NCBI RefSeq assembly: GCF_029255185.1
Contig: NZ_JAPUVO010000075.1
Coordinates: 1 to 57,742, forward strand
DNA: 57,742 bases
Direction: 5' to 3'
Source: Propionivibrio sp.
GTDB taxonomy: Bacteria; Pseudomonadota; Gammaproteobacteria; Burkholderiales; Rhodocyclaceae
Part shown: positions 26,489 to 37,264 of the stretch, one piece after another
Layout: each line of letters begins with the position of its first letter
Numbering within the stretch: position 1 is the stretch's first letter
The notes under the pieces: generated by a model
Databases searched by the model: none
What the model was told of the DNA's origin: nothing
Seen by the model: only the letters and a program-made list of their open reading frames with translations
Translations under genes and position numbers: made by a program

Positions 26489-27320
26489 GATTGTCCACTC
26501 GCTGACTAACACTTTTGAAGCACACGCCCAACAGACTGAAGGCGGTATCGAATACTGGCTCGCGCGCGACATCCAGCATCTTCTCGGCTATACCAAGTGG
26601 GACAACTTTCTGAATGTCGTCTACAAGGCAAAAACCGCTTGTGAAATCTCGGGGCATGCGGTTCCCGATCATTTTGCCGACGTCGGCAAAACGATCGCCA
26701 TGCCGAAAGGCGCGGAGAAGGAAGTTCCCGACATCATGCTTACCCGCTACGCCTGTTACCTCGTTGCGCAGAACGGTGATCCAAAGAAACAGGAAATCGC
26801 TTTTGCCCAAACCTACTTCGCCATCCAAACCCGCCGCGCCGAACTGATCGAGCAACGCTTGCTGGAAAACGAACGTGTTTCAGCCCGCAAGAAACTGACC
26901 GAAACCGAGAAAGAACTCTCTCAGGTCATCTACGAGCAAACCGGCGGCAATCAGGATTTTGCGACCATTCGCAGCAAAGGTGATCGGGCGCTGTTTGGGA
27001 AAACCACCCAATCGATGAAAGCCCAATGGAAAGTGCCGGATAGCCGGCCGCTCGCCGACTTTGCCCCCACCATCATCCTCAAGGCCAAGGATTTCGCCAC
27101 GGAAATCACCATTTTCAACGCCAGAGAGCACAGCCTGTCCAGCGAAACCGCCATTTCCAGCGAACACATTGCCAACAACGAGGCCGTCCGCCAAACCCTG
27201 CTCGAACGGGGTATCCGGCCGGAGAGTCTGCCCGCTGCCGAGGACGTGAAAAAGGTCGAGCGCCGCCTTGTTTCCGAAGAAAAGAAATCCTTGAAGAATC
27301 CCGACGCGCTGGACGCCTGA
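26478..27320 (+). CDS. dinD: DNA-damage-inducible protein D (DinD)
   Basis: DinD of E. coli is an SOS-induced protein that blocks RecA strand exchange. This 280-residue homologue has the family opening (GGIEYWLARDIQHLLGY, a Bro-N-like fold), the DIMLTRYACYLVAQNGD core and a QTYFAIQTRRAEL helix. The ATG at 26478 is preferred; an upstream TTG at 26472 would add two residues. It lies inside a restriction-modification operon, overlapping the res gene and ending five bases before mod. No SOS box was identified upstream of it. Confidence 0.88.
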   Translation: MKTEIVHSLTNTFEAHAQQTEGGIEYWLARDIQHLLGYTKWDNFLNVVYKAKTACEISGHAVPDHFADVGKTIAMPKGAEKEVPDIMLTRYACYLVAQNGDPKKQEIAFAQTYFAIQTRRAELIEQRLLENERVSARKKLTETEKELSQVIYEQTGGNQDFATIRSKGDRALFGKTTQSMKAQWKVPDSRPLADFAPTIILKAKDFATEITIFNAREHSLSSETAISSEHIANNEAVRQTLLERGIRPESLPAAEDVKKVERRLVSEEKKSLKNPDALDA

Positions 27321-27325
27321 TCGAC

Positions 27326-30133
27326 ATGGCAAAAAAACCAAACCAAACGCTCACCGTCGAAACCCTCAAGCACGACGACGCCACGCGCAAGAACATCCCC
27401 ACCGCCGAATATCAATCGGTGATGCAGAAGGAAGAGCAAAACCCGGTTCGTGTCGCTTACCAGCGCCGCAATCGCGATCTTGACCCGCAACTCGTCTGGC
27501 GCGGCAAGGATGAGCAGGACTGGTCTGATCTGGTGGTGCACGCGCCGCCGCTCTATATCCAGGAAAAGGTGCACCCCAAGGTGCTGATCGACGACCTGAA
27601 ACGACAGACGGATCAGGCCGCAGCAGGCAAAGCGAGCAATCAGCAAGGATTTACCACCGACCTTTTCGCCGATTTCAACGGCCTGCCCGACGACAACGCC
27701 AAAACCGAGTTCTATCAGCACGACGCCCACTGGGCCAATCGCATGATTCTCGGCGACAGCCTGCAAGTCATGGCTTCGCTTGCAGAGCGCGAAGGACTGC
27801 GCGGCAAGGTGCAGTGCATCTATTTCGATCCGCCCTACGGCATCAAATTCAACAGCAACTTCCAATGGTCAACCACCAGTCGGGATGTGAAGGACGGCAA
27901 CGCCGCCCACATCACCCGCGAGCCGGAGCAGGTCAAGGCGTTTCGGGATACGTGGCGCGATGGCATTCACTCCTACCTCACCTATTTGCGCGACCGACTC
28001 ACCGTGGCGCGGGATTTGCTGGCCGACACGGGCTCGATCTTTATTCAGATTGGTGATGAGAATGTGCACCGAGTCAGGGCTGTGATGGACGAGGTATTTG
28101 GAGAGAAAAATTTCGTCAGCCTCATCTCAATACAAACCACAACTGGGTTTAAGACAAATTACATCGGAAACATCGCTGATTATGTCTTGTGGTTCGCGAA
28201 GGACAAACCAACTGGTAAATCGCGTTCCCCGTTCTATCGCAAAAGTTTTGAATTGGGCGAGGGCAATGCGCGCTGGCTTCTACTCGACGACTTTACCTAT
28301 CGCGGTGTTTCAGCAGCCGAGAAACGCGGAGAAAGTCCAGTTCCGGCGGAGGCGCTGCCCTATGCGCCAGACAACATTATTTCGCAAGGTCGTGCCAAGG
28401 AGCCTCAACCCTTCGAGTTTCGCGGGAAGCACTATGATTGTTGGGATAAGAATTCGCACTGGAAAGCATCCTACCCCTCAGGCATGACCCGCTTGGCCAA
28501 GGCCTCGCGAATACATGCCGCCGAAAATTCAATCCGCTATGTGCGGTATCACACAGACTTTGCGCTTGGCATTCATGGCAATGTTTGGACCGACACCGGA
28601 TCGGGAAACTTCACCGATGACAAGGTCTACGTCGTACAAACCAATACCAAAGTCATAGAGCGCTGCATCTTGATGGCGAGCGACCCCGGTGACCTCGTTC
28701 TTGACCCCACTTGTGGTTCCGGCACCACCGCCTATGTCGCTGAACAATGGGGTCGCCGCTGGATCACCATCGACACTTCCCGTGTCTCTCTTGCCCTGGC
28801 TCGTGCTCGCATCATGGGTGCTCGCTATCCCTATTTCCTCCTTGCAGATAGCAGTGATGGCCAGTTCAAAGAAGCGGAAATCAATGGCACGGTCCCGTCT
28901 AGCGCTCCAACGCGCGGCAGTATTCGCCAAGGCTTTGTCTATGAGCGGGTGACGCACATCATGTTGGAAACCATCGCCAACAATGCCGAAATCGACGTAA
29001 TCTGGGACAAGTTCCAGCAAACGCTGGAGCCACTGCGTGAACGACTCAACCTGGCGTCAAGCAAGCAATGGCAGGAATGGGAAATCCCCCGTGATGCCGA
29101 TAGCAAATGGACTGAAGCGACGAAGAAGCTGCACGCCGACTGGTGGCAGCAACGCATCGCCCGCCAGAAAGAAGTCGACGCCTCCATCGCCGCCAAGGCC
29201 GAGCACGAATACCTCTACGACAAGCCCTACGAGGACAAGAAGAAAGTCCGTGTCGCCGGCCCGTTCACCGTCGAAAGTTTGTCGCCGCACCGCGTTTTGG
29301 CCGTGGATGAAAACGACGAGCTGATCGACCGTGCCGCTGAACCAGAAGCAGGCTACGGTGAGGAACGCGATTTCGTTCAGATGATTCTGGAAAACCTCAA
29401 AACCGCAGGCGTGCAACAGGCGCACAAGGAGGACAAGGTTGCTTTCACGTCGCTAACGCCCTGGCCGGGCGATCTGGTCTGTGCCGATGGTCGTTTTGAG
29501 GATGCTGGCGGCGAAAAACGCGCCGCCATTTTCATCGGCCCCGAGTTCGGCACCGTTTCCCGCCCTGATCTGGTCGCTGCTGCCCGCGAGGCAGGCGACG
29601 CCGGCTTCGATGTGCTGATTGCCTGCGCCTTCAACTACGATGCTCACTCGTCGGAGTTCGACAAGCTTGGCCGCATCCCCGTGCTCAAGGCGCGCATGAA
29701 CGCCGATCTGCACATGGCCGCCGACCTCAAGAACACCGGCAAGGGCAACCTGTTCGTCATCTTCGGCGAGCCGGACATCGACATCCTGCAAGCCGATGGT
29801 GGGCAGATTCGCGTCAAGGTGAACGGCGTCGACGTATTTCACCCCAACACTGGCGAAGTCCGCAGCGATGGCGCTGAAGGCATTGCCTGCTGGTTCATCG
29901 ACACCGACTACAACGAAGAAGCCTTCTTCGTTCGCCACGCCTATTTTCTCGGCGCCAACGATCCCTACAAAGCCCTCAAAACCACGCTCAAGGCAGAGAT
30001 CAATGAAGAGGCATGGGCATCGCTCAACAGCGATACCTCTCGTCCGTTCGACAAACCAACGTCAGGGCGAATTGCGGTGAAGGTCATCAATCATCTTGGG
30101 GATGAGGTGATGAAGGTTTTCAAAGTTATCTGA
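27326..30133 (+). CDS. Type III-like adenine-specific DNA methyltransferase (Mod)
   Basis: The 935-residue protein should N6-methylate adenine in the recognition site and guide the Res subunit. The catalytic motif DPPYG is at residues 168-172 and the SAM-binding DPTCGSGTT at about 460-468. This catalytic-first order with the recognition domain between them is that of beta-class enzymes, including Type III Mod. The last 370 residues form an extra domain, longer than in typical 600-700-residue Mod proteins. It starts five bases after dinD. Confidence 0.88.
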   Translation: MAKKPNQTLTVETLKHDDATRKNIPTAEYQSVMQKEEQNPVRVAYQRRNRDLDPQLVWRGKDEQDWSDLVVHAPPLYIQEKVHPKVLIDDLKRQTDQAAAGKASNQQGFTTDLFADFNGLPDDNAKTEFYQHDAHWANRMILGDSLQVMASLAEREGLRGKVQCIYFDPPYGIKFNSNFQWSTTSRDVKDGNAAHITREPEQVKAFRDTWRDGIHSYLTYLRDRLTVARDLLADTGSIFIQIGDENVHRVRAVMDEVFGEKNFVSLISIQTTTGFKTNYIGNIADYVLWFAKDKPTGKSRSPFYRKSFELGEGNARWLLLDDFTYRGVSAAEKRGESPVPAEALPYAPDNIISQGRAKEPQPFEFRGKHYDCWDKNSHWKASYPSGMTRLAKASRIHAAENSIRYVRYHTDFALGIHGNVWTDTGSGNFTDDKVYVVQTNTKVIERCILMASDPGDLVLDPTCGSGTTAYVAEQWGRRWITIDTSRVSLALARARIMGARYPYFLLADSSDGQFKEAEINGTVPSSAPTRGSIRQGFVYERVTHIMLETIANNAEIDVIWDKFQQTLEPLRERLNLASSKQWQEWEIPRDADSKWTEATKKLHADWWQQRIARQKEVDASIAAKAEHEYLYDKPYEDKKKVRVAGPFTVESLSPHRVLAVDENDELIDRAAEPEAGYGEERDFVQMILENLKTAGVQQAHKEDKVAFTSLTPWPGDLVCADGRFEDAGGEKRAAIFIGPEFGTVSRPDLVAAAREAGDAGFDVLIACAFNYDAHSSEFDKLGRIPVLKARMNADLHMAADLKNTGKGNLFVIFGEPDIDILQADGGQIRVKVNGVDVFHPNTGEVRSDGAEGIACWFIDTDYNEEAFFVRHAYFLGANDPYKALKTTLKAEINEEAWASLNSDTSRPFDKPTSGRIAVKVINHLGDEVMKVFKVI

Positions 30134-30194
30134 CAGGCAGTTTTGATAGGCGGTTAGCAGATCACTTCTCCTATCAGCAATTCGGGATAAAAAA

Positions 30195-30223
30195 TTGACT
30201 CGAATAAAGCGCCGAAGGATACT
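30195..30223 (+). promoter_or_regulatory. Sigma-70-type promoter of the paaK-ACT pair
   Basis: TTGACT (30195-30200) and GATACT (30218-30223) are separated by 17 bases, a close match to the consensus. They lie 57 bases before the ATG of the ligase gene. Confidence 0.55.
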
Positions 30224-30279
30224 CCTGAGCTTGCGCTTTTCATCCCCGATTATGACCGTCCCCTTGTAATTAAAAATCT

Positions 30280-31584
30280 ATGTATTGGGAAAAAGAATTA
30301 GAGACCCTGGACAGAAACGCTCTGGAGAAGCTCCAGCTTGAGCGCTTGACGAAGTCGCTGCGTCAAGCTGTAAATGCACCCTGTTATGGTCAAATCCCGG
30401 AAATAAACAATGTTATCAAATCGGGATTGAAGTCGATTGAACAGATTCGGGAACTTCCCTTTACCAGTAAAGAAGATTTGAGAAATGGCTTTCCCTGGGG
30501 ATTTCTTTCGGCCGATAAAAGAGAAGTTGTCCGGCTGCACAGCTCAAGCGGCACCACTGGAAACCCAACCGTTGTTTATCACAACCGGCATGATCTGGAG
30601 AGCTGGGCAAATTTGATGGCACGTTCCATTTTTTCTGCTGGCGTGCGTGATACCGATGTATTTCAGAATATCTGCGGTTATGGATTATTTACTGGCGGTC
30701 TGGGTTTCCAGTATGGCGTCGAAAAGCTGGGCTGTTTAAGCATTCCTGCCGGTGCGGGAAACAGCTTGCGCCAGATCAAATTAATGCGCGATTTTGGTAC
30801 TAGCGTAGCCCATGCCATTCCCAGTTATCTCGGGCGATTGTTTGATGTATTCAAAGACGAAGGGCTCGATCCACGCAAAGATACCCGACTGCATACCCTG
30901 GTGATTGGTGCCGAACCACACACGGAAGAACACCGTCAGCGAATCGAAGAATTGTTTGGCGTAAAAGCTTATAACTCGTTTGGCCTTTCCGAGATGAATG
31001 GTCCGGGCGTGGCGTTCGAATGTACGGAGCAAGATGGTTTGCATATCTGGGAGGACGCTTATGTGGTCGAAATCATCGATCCAATCACGCTGCAACCGGT
31101 TGCCATGGGTGAAATTGGCGAATTGGTGATGACCACGCTCGACCGTCAAGCTATGCCTTTGCTGCGCTATCGCACACGTGACTTGACGCGCTTCATTCCC
31201 GGCGCATGCAAATGCGGGCGCACCCACCGCAGGCTGGACCGCATCGCTGGGCGGTCGGATGACATGTTTATCATCAAGGGATGTAATGTTTTCCCGATGC
31301 AGATTGAGGGCATTTTGCTCAAGCTGCCTGAAGTTGGCGACGATTACCGGATAATTCTTGATACTATGGACGATCAGGACGAAATGATTATCGAGGTAGA
31401 AGTCAAAAAAGAGTGGTTCAACGGTGATCTGGCTTTTCTCAATAATCTTGAGCGGCATATCACTCGTCTTGTTCGGGACGAAGTGCTTGTTCGTCCGCTC
31501 ATAAAACTCGTCGAACCGGGATCAATACCAAAATCGGAAGGCAAGGCGGTGAGGGTTTTTGATCATCGCCAAAATAAGATATGA
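30280..31584 (+). CDS. paaK: Phenylacetate-CoA ligase-family enzyme
   Basis: The enzyme is an AMP-forming acyl-CoA ligase; PaaK activates phenylacetate with ATP and CoA. The 434-residue protein has the AMP-binding P-loop SSSGTTGNPT at about 89-98, the GAEPHTEEHR segment, the YNSFGLSEMNGPG motif and an RYRTRDLTR hinge region. A CKCGRTH cysteine cluster is typical of the family. GC content is lower than in neighbouring core genes (about 45% in lines read by eye). No paa ring-cleavage genes are present, so the true substrate may be another aromatic acid. Confidence 0.85.
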   Translation: MYWEKELETLDRNALEKLQLERLTKSLRQAVNAPCYGQIPEINNVIKSGLKSIEQIRELPFTSKEDLRNGFPWGFLSADKREVVRLHSSSGTTGNPTVVYHNRHDLESWANLMARSIFSAGVRDTDVFQNICGYGLFTGGLGFQYGVEKLGCLSIPAGAGNSLRQIKLMRDFGTSVAHAIPSYLGRLFDVFKDEGLDPRKDTRLHTLVIGAEPHTEEHRQRIEELFGVKAYNSFGLSEMNGPGVAFECTEQDGLHIWEDAYVVEIIDPITLQPVAMGEIGELVMTTLDRQAMPLLRYRTRDLTRFIPGACKCGRTHRRLDRIAGRSDDMFIIKGCNVFPMQIEGILLKLPEVGDDYRIILDTMDDQDEMIIEVEVKKEWFNGDLAFLNNLERHITRLVRDEVLVRPLIKLVEPGSIPKSEGKAVRVFDHRQNKI

Positions 31585-32012
31585 CCTATCAGATTTCAAT
31601 TTTCCTTGAGAACAAACTTGGCCGTCTGGAAAAAGTGACAGCAGTATTGAAAGACGCGCAGATCAATATCCGTTCCATACACCTTAACCATACTGCCAAT
31701 GGCTGGGGCATATTGAATCTTGTTGTTTCAAATCCGGAATTAGCGCTTGAACTTTTAAATCAAAGCGGCATGTCAGCCGCGCTGCGTGAAATTGTTGTGG
31801 TTAAAATGGCCGATACCCCCGGAGGTCTGGACGAACTACTCAAGTGTATTGCCAAAGCCGGCGTAAACTTCACCAACGCCTATGGGCGAGTCGTCGATGA
31901 TGGCGGCAACGCTTTTTTTGTTATTGATATCCAGGATATTCCCGATGCACGAGCGAAGCTCGAAAATATCGGTCTCGAAATAATTTCGAACCCGCTGGTG
32001 TACGGTGTTTAG
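31581..32012 (+). CDS. Double ACT-domain protein linked to the CoA ligase
   Basis: The 143-residue protein consists of two ACT domains, at about 1-70 and 72-140 (SIFLENKLGRLEKVTAVLKD; then GGLDELLKCIAKAGVNFTNAYG). Such stand-alone ACT proteins often accompany phenylacetate-CoA ligase genes and probably sense an amino acid or aromatic acid. It overlaps the ligase by four bases and shares its low GC content. Confidence 0.85.
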   Translation: MTYQISIFLENKLGRLEKVTAVLKDAQINIRSIHLNHTANGWGILNLVVSNPELALELLNQSGMSAALREIVVVKMADTPGGLDELLKCIAKAGVNFTNAYGRVVDDGGNAFFVIDIQDIPDARAKLENIGLEIISNPLVYGV

Positions 32013-32023
32013 TTGTTGTTTGG

Positions 32024-32042
32024 CAGGATATTAACTATCCTG
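32024..32042 (+). terminator. Hairpin after the ACT gene
   Basis: CAGGATA-TTAAC-TATCCTG is a perfect 7-bp hairpin 12 bases after the ACT stop, followed by TTCGTTTA. It may be a weak terminator or an operator before the H-NS-like gene. Confidence 0.4.
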
Positions 32043-32067
32043 TTCGTTTAATCACTAAGGAGATGTT

Positions 32068-32373
32068 ATGCCAAGCTATGAAGAATTGATTTCCCAACGC
32101 AATGAACTCGACCGCCAAATTGACGCAGCACGTCAAGCAGAGCAGTCTAAGGCCATTGAGACGGTCAAAGGTCTGATCAAACAGTTTCAACTGAGCGCCG
32201 ATGATTGCGGTTTCAAGCAGCAAAAAGTGGGGGCGAAGGCCAAACAAGCCGTCCCCGCCAAGTTTCGCGGCCCAAATGGCGAAGCCTGGTCGGGACGTGG
32301 CCGAGTTCCGGGATGGCTTGCCTCACTTGAGAGTCAGGGGGCCTCGCGGGAGACATTCAGGATCAATTCGTAA
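32068..32373 (+). CDS. H-NS-family nucleoid-associated protein
   Basis: A 101-residue protein with an N-terminal coiled-coil oligomerisation helix (residues about 3-45) and a C-terminal AT-hook-like DNA-binding motif, FRGPNGEAWSGRGRVPGWL. This matches the short H-NS/BpH3 group of betaproteobacteria, which silences AT-rich acquired DNA. It lies beside a low-GC gene pair. A good AAGGAG site precedes it. Confidence 0.9.
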   Translation: MPSYEELISQRNELDRQIDAARQAEQSKAIETVKGLIKQFQLSADDCGFKQQKVGAKAKQAVPAKFRGPNGEAWSGRGRVPGWLASLESQGASRETFRINS

Positions 32374-32384
32374 TCCCGGCTGGC

Positions 32385-32426
32385 CCGCAGACTTGCCCTG
32401 AAACCTCCATGGGTATTAGTCTGCGG
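32385..32426. terminator. Inverted repeat after the H-NS-like gene
   Basis: CCGCAGAC (32385-32392) is mirrored by GTCTGCGG (32419-32426) around a 26-base loop. No T run follows; its role is uncertain. Confidence 0.25.
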
Positions 32427-32469
32427 ACCGCTTGGGCGGATATCAACAACGAACAAAAGAGAAAATGGC

Positions 32470-32961
32470 ATGAACGGATCAAACGCTGATCTGTACAAAT
32501 TTACGGCAGAACGCCTGCAGGGGAATACGCAGTCAATCGCTGATTACGCCGGCAAGGTTCTGCTCATTGTCAACACCGCCAGCAACTGCGGTTTCACGCC
32601 GCAGTACGAAGGGCTTGAGTCGCTCTACCAGCATTTTCAAGAACGCGGCTTGGTGATTCTTGGCTTCCCGTGCAACCAGTTTGGCGCGCAGGAACCGGGT
32701 TCGGCCACTGAAATTGCCAGCTTCTGCCAGAAAAACTATGGCGTCAGTTTTCCGATGTTCGCCAAAATCGAGGTCAATGGCGCTGACACCCACCCGCTTT
32801 ACCGCTACTTGAAAAAATCTGCACCCGGACTACTCGGCAGCAAAGGTATCAAGTGGAATTTCACCAAATTCCTGATCAACCGCGAAGGTGACGTCGTTAA
32901 ACGCTACGCTCCGGCGCTAGCGCCTGAAGCCATCGCCAAAGATATCGAAGCGCTGCTCTGA
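32470..32961 (+). CDS. Glutathione peroxidase (cysteine type)
   Basis: This enzyme reduces peroxides with a thiol cofactor. The 163-residue protein has the peroxidatic Cys40 in NTASNCGFTPQ, encoded by TGC rather than a selenocysteine codon. The GFPCNQFGAQEPG block and the KWNFTKFLI tryptophan/asparagine motif are present. Length is normal for bacterial BtuE-like enzymes. It ends 13 bases before the stop of the convergent LysR gene. Confidence 0.93.
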   Translation: MNGSNADLYKFTAERLQGNTQSIADYAGKVLLIVNTASNCGFTPQYEGLESLYQHFQERGLVILGFPCNQFGAQEPGSATEIASFCQKNYGVSFPMFAKIEVNGADTHPLYRYLKKSAPGLLGSKGIKWNFTKFLINREGDVVKRYAPALAPEAIAKDIEALL

Positions 32962-32974
32962 GGTCACAACCCGG

Positions 32975-33901
32975 TCAAGGGATAAACGGCCACTCGATCT
33001 CGTCGCTTCGTTTGGCGCCAGCGGTCATCGCGCGGCACAGCCCGATGAATTCACGCATGCCTGCCGTCTGGAACTTTCGCTTGTGCCAGAGAAAATGAAA
33101 ATGTCGCAACAGATCAAGCTCCGGTGTGTCGATGGCCACCAAGCTGCCGCGCCGGAATGCCTCGCGCAGCGCGAGCCTTGAAATGCAGCCGATGCCAAGA
33201 CCGAATTCCACTGCCCGCTTGATCGCTTCGGTGTGTTCCAGTTCCAGACGCACTTTCAACTCGGAATGATGGTGACGCAATGCCCGGTCCAGCGTCTCGC
33301 GCGTCCCTGAACCTGGCTCGCGCACAATCCAGTGCTCTGCCGAAAGCTCGGCCAGCGTCGCCGAACCCTTGTCTGCCAGGGGGTGGGTCGGCGAACAAAA
33401 CACCACCAGCTCATCTTCCACCCACGTCTCGACGACCAGGTCGGGATGCCGGCAATTGCCTTCAATCAGCCCCAGATCGAGTTCGTAGCCAGCTACCTGA
33501 GCGATGATCGTCGCCGTGTTGTGCACCTGCAACTGGGCTGAACTCTCGGGATGTCGCTTGAGAAAATCGGCAACGATGAGGGTCGCCAGATAGTTACCGA
33601 TGGTCAGCGTCGCGCCAATGCGCAACCTGCCAAAACCGGCGCGGCCTTCAAGCACTGTCTCGATCGCCTGGGCCCGTTCAATCAGTTCAACCGCCTGCGG
33701 CAACAGCGATTGCCCAAGTTCATTGAGGCGCAATGTTTTGCCGACGCGGTCAAAAAGCTGCGTGGCATAGAGCCTTTCCAGTTCGCCAAGCGCCGTGCTG
33801 GCTGCAGACTGCGATAGCGAAAGGGCGACCGCCGCGCGTGAAACACTCTCCTGGCGAGCAACCGCAACAAATACCGCCATCTGACGTAATGTAAATTTCA
33901 T
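32975..33901 (-). CDS. LysR-family regulator (FinR-like)
   Basis: The 308-residue protein has an N-terminal winged HTH (MKFTLRQMAVFVAVARQESV, then SLSQSAASTALGELE) and a periplasmic-binding-like effector domain (about 90-300). The start is set at the ATG at 33901, where the LysR N-terminus begins; a longer frame exists but has no family similarity. It is divergent from a ferredoxin-NADP reductase gene 98 bases away. In Pseudomonas the LysR regulator FinR activates fprA from the same arrangement, so a like role is inferred. Confidence 0.9.
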   Translation of the reverse strand: MKFTLRQMAVFVAVARQESVSRAAVALSLSQSAASTALGELERLYATQLFDRVGKTLRLNELGQSLLPQAVELIERAQAIETVLEGRAGFGRLRIGATLTIGNYLATLIVADFLKRHPESSAQLQVHNTATIIAQVAGYELDLGLIEGNCRHPDLVVETWVEDELVVFCSPTHPLADKGSATLAELSAEHWIVREPGSGTRETLDRALRHHHSELKVRLELEHTEAIKRAVEFGLGIGCISRLALREAFRRGSLVAIDTPELDLLRHFHFLWHKRKFQTAGMREFIGLCRAMTAGAKRSDEIEWPFIP

Positions 33902-33918
33902 ATCCACCCCATGGATAT
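33900..33918. promoter_or_regulatory. LysR-type operator overlapping the regulator's start codon
   Basis: ATATCCA-CCCCA-TGGATAT is a perfect 7-bp inverted repeat fitting the T-N11-A LysR box. It covers the start codon of the regulator gene and lies 82 bases before fpr. Binding would repress the regulator and could activate fpr. Confidence 0.5.
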
Positions 33919-33999
33919 CAGTTATCATAATAATCAATTTTACAGATACATTATCGCGTAATAGTATTCGTCTTATCAAAACTGTTATGGAACGACGCC

Positions 34000-34776
34000 A
34001 TGAGTACACTTTCCACCCAGCATGTCCTGTCCGTCCGCCACTGGAACGACAACCTGTTTAGCTTCCGCACCACACGCGATGACGGACTGCGCTTCATCAA
34101 CGGACAGTTCGTGATGCTTGGCCTTGAACAGGAAGGCCGGCCACTGACGCGGGCTTACAGTATCGCCAGCGCCAACCACGACGAATTTCTGGAATTTTTC
34201 AGCATCAAGGTGCCCAATGGCCCGCTGACCTCGAAGCTGCAACACCTGTCGGTCGGCGATGCCGTCGTCGTCAGCCGCAAGCCGACAGGAACACTGGTCC
34301 TGCGCGACCTCAAGCCGGGTCGAAATCTCTACCTGCTCGCCACCGGCACCGGCCTGGCGCCATTCCTGAGCCTGATTCAGGATCCGGAAAGCTACGAGCG
34401 CTTCGAGAAGGTCATTCTCGTTCATGGCGTACGCACCGTAAGCGAACTGGCCTACCGCGACTTCATCAGCCGCGAACTGCCCACTCACGAGTACTTCGCC
34501 GATCTGGTTCGCGACAAGCTGATTTATTACCCGACCGTAACCCGCGAGTGTTTCGCGAACCAGGGCCGAATCACCCACCTGATCGAAAACGGCAAACTGT
34601 TTTCCGACATTGGCCTGCCGCTCCTCAATCCGGCGCATGACCGAATCATGATTTGCGGCAGCCCGGCGATGATCAAGGACTGCTGCACGCTGCTCGACAA
34701 ACGGGAATTCAAAATCTCCCCGCACATCGGCGCGATGGGCGATTACGTCATCGAGCGCGCCTTCGTCGAGAAATAA
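34000..34776 (+). CDS. fpr: Ferredoxin-NADP reductase
   Basis: The flavoenzyme exchanges electrons between NADPH and ferredoxin or flavodoxin. The 258-residue protein has the FAD-binding RAYS motif (residues 51-54), the NADP-binding GTGLAPFLS loop (about 116) and the C-terminal AFVEK ending typical of bacterial subclass I Fpr. It lies divergent from the LysR gene, which suggests induction under oxidative or iron stress. Confidence 0.94.
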   Translation: MSTLSTQHVLSVRHWNDNLFSFRTTRDDGLRFINGQFVMLGLEQEGRPLTRAYSIASANHDEFLEFFSIKVPNGPLTSKLQHLSVGDAVVVSRKPTGTLVLRDLKPGRNLYLLATGTGLAPFLSLIQDPESYERFEKVILVHGVRTVSELAYRDFISRELPTHEYFADLVRDKLIYYPTVTRECFANQGRITHLIENGKLFSDIGLPLLNPAHDRIMICGSPAMIKDCCTLLDKREFKISPHIGAMGDYVIERAFVEK

Positions 34777-34875
34777 GCCTCAGAACAGCGCTCCCTGACA
34801 TCGCTCTGAGCAAACGAATCCTGGTGAAACCAGCCTGCAGGTACAATGGCGCCATTACCCCCTCAGGAGCGCGCC

Positions 34876-35412
34876 ATGAGTCACAGCAACATTTCCCTCG
34901 TCCTGACCGTTATCGGCGATGATCGTCCGGGTCTTGTTGAACAACTGGCGACGGTCATCAGTTCGTACCAGGGCAACTGGCTAGAATCATCAATGTCGCA
35001 TCTGTCCGGCAAATTCGCCGGGATCGTTTGCGTGAGCGTCCCCGAGACGCAACTCGTGGCGCTCAAGGAAGCGCTTGCCGCGCTGCCCGGCCTGCGCATC
35101 ACGTCGGAGGCCAGCGGACCGACCACCGGCAGCGAAAAAGGCAATAGACGATTGAAGCTCTCTCTGGTCGGCCACGACCGCATCGGCATTGTGCGCGAGG
35201 TATCCCAAGTGCTCGCCAGGCATGCGATCAATGTTGAAGATCTCAGCACGCATACGGCCAGTGCACCGATGTCGGCCGAGATACTGTTCCATGCTACCGC
35301 CGAACTCACCGCTTCGGCCAGCCTTGACGCCCGCGCCTTGACCAGTGATCTGGAACAAATATCGAACGATCTGATGGTCGATATCACGCTCGACGAAACG
35401 ATCCGAACCTAA
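34876..35412 (+). CDS. GcvR-like regulator with two ACT domains
   Basis: The 178-residue protein consists of two ACT domains (about 5-80 and 92-170), opening with SLVLTVIGDDRPGLVEQLA, the pattern of glycine cleavage system transcriptional repressors (GcvR). In enteric bacteria GcvR binds glycine and controls the activator GcvA. The start at 34876 has an AGGAG site. The gcvH-gcvP genes lie about 12 kb upstream in this window; no gcvA was found. Confidence 0.83.
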   Translation: MSHSNISLVLTVIGDDRPGLVEQLATVISSYQGNWLESSMSHLSGKFAGIVCVSVPETQLVALKEALAALPGLRITSEASGPTTGSEKGNRRLKLSLVGHDRIGIVREVSQVLARHAINVEDLSTHTASAPMSAEILFHATAELTASASLDARALTSDLEQISNDLMVDITLDETIRT

Positions 35413-35491
35413 CTGAGCGCATTTTCCGCTACAACGCCTTTGCTTACAGAATGCCGGGGCGCTTATCAACCCTCTCCGAAAGCCCGTCTTA

Positions 35492-37156
<1,665 letters not shown>

Positions 37157-37174
37157 TGTTGCCCAATGAAAAAG

Positions 37175-37208
37175 GCCTGCAAAGTTTAAACTTTGCAGGC
37201 TTTTTTTT
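37175..37208 (+). terminator. Strong terminator after ettA
   Basis: The 26-base palindrome at 37175-37200 (GCCTGCAAAGTTT and its complement with no spacer) is followed by eight T. It can also act on the opposite strand because the palindrome is preceded by an A run. Confidence 0.9.
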
Positions 37209-37264
37209 ATTCCCCGAAAACCGGTGTATTACCAGAAATCAGTGGATTTTTTCACGTTCCTTGC

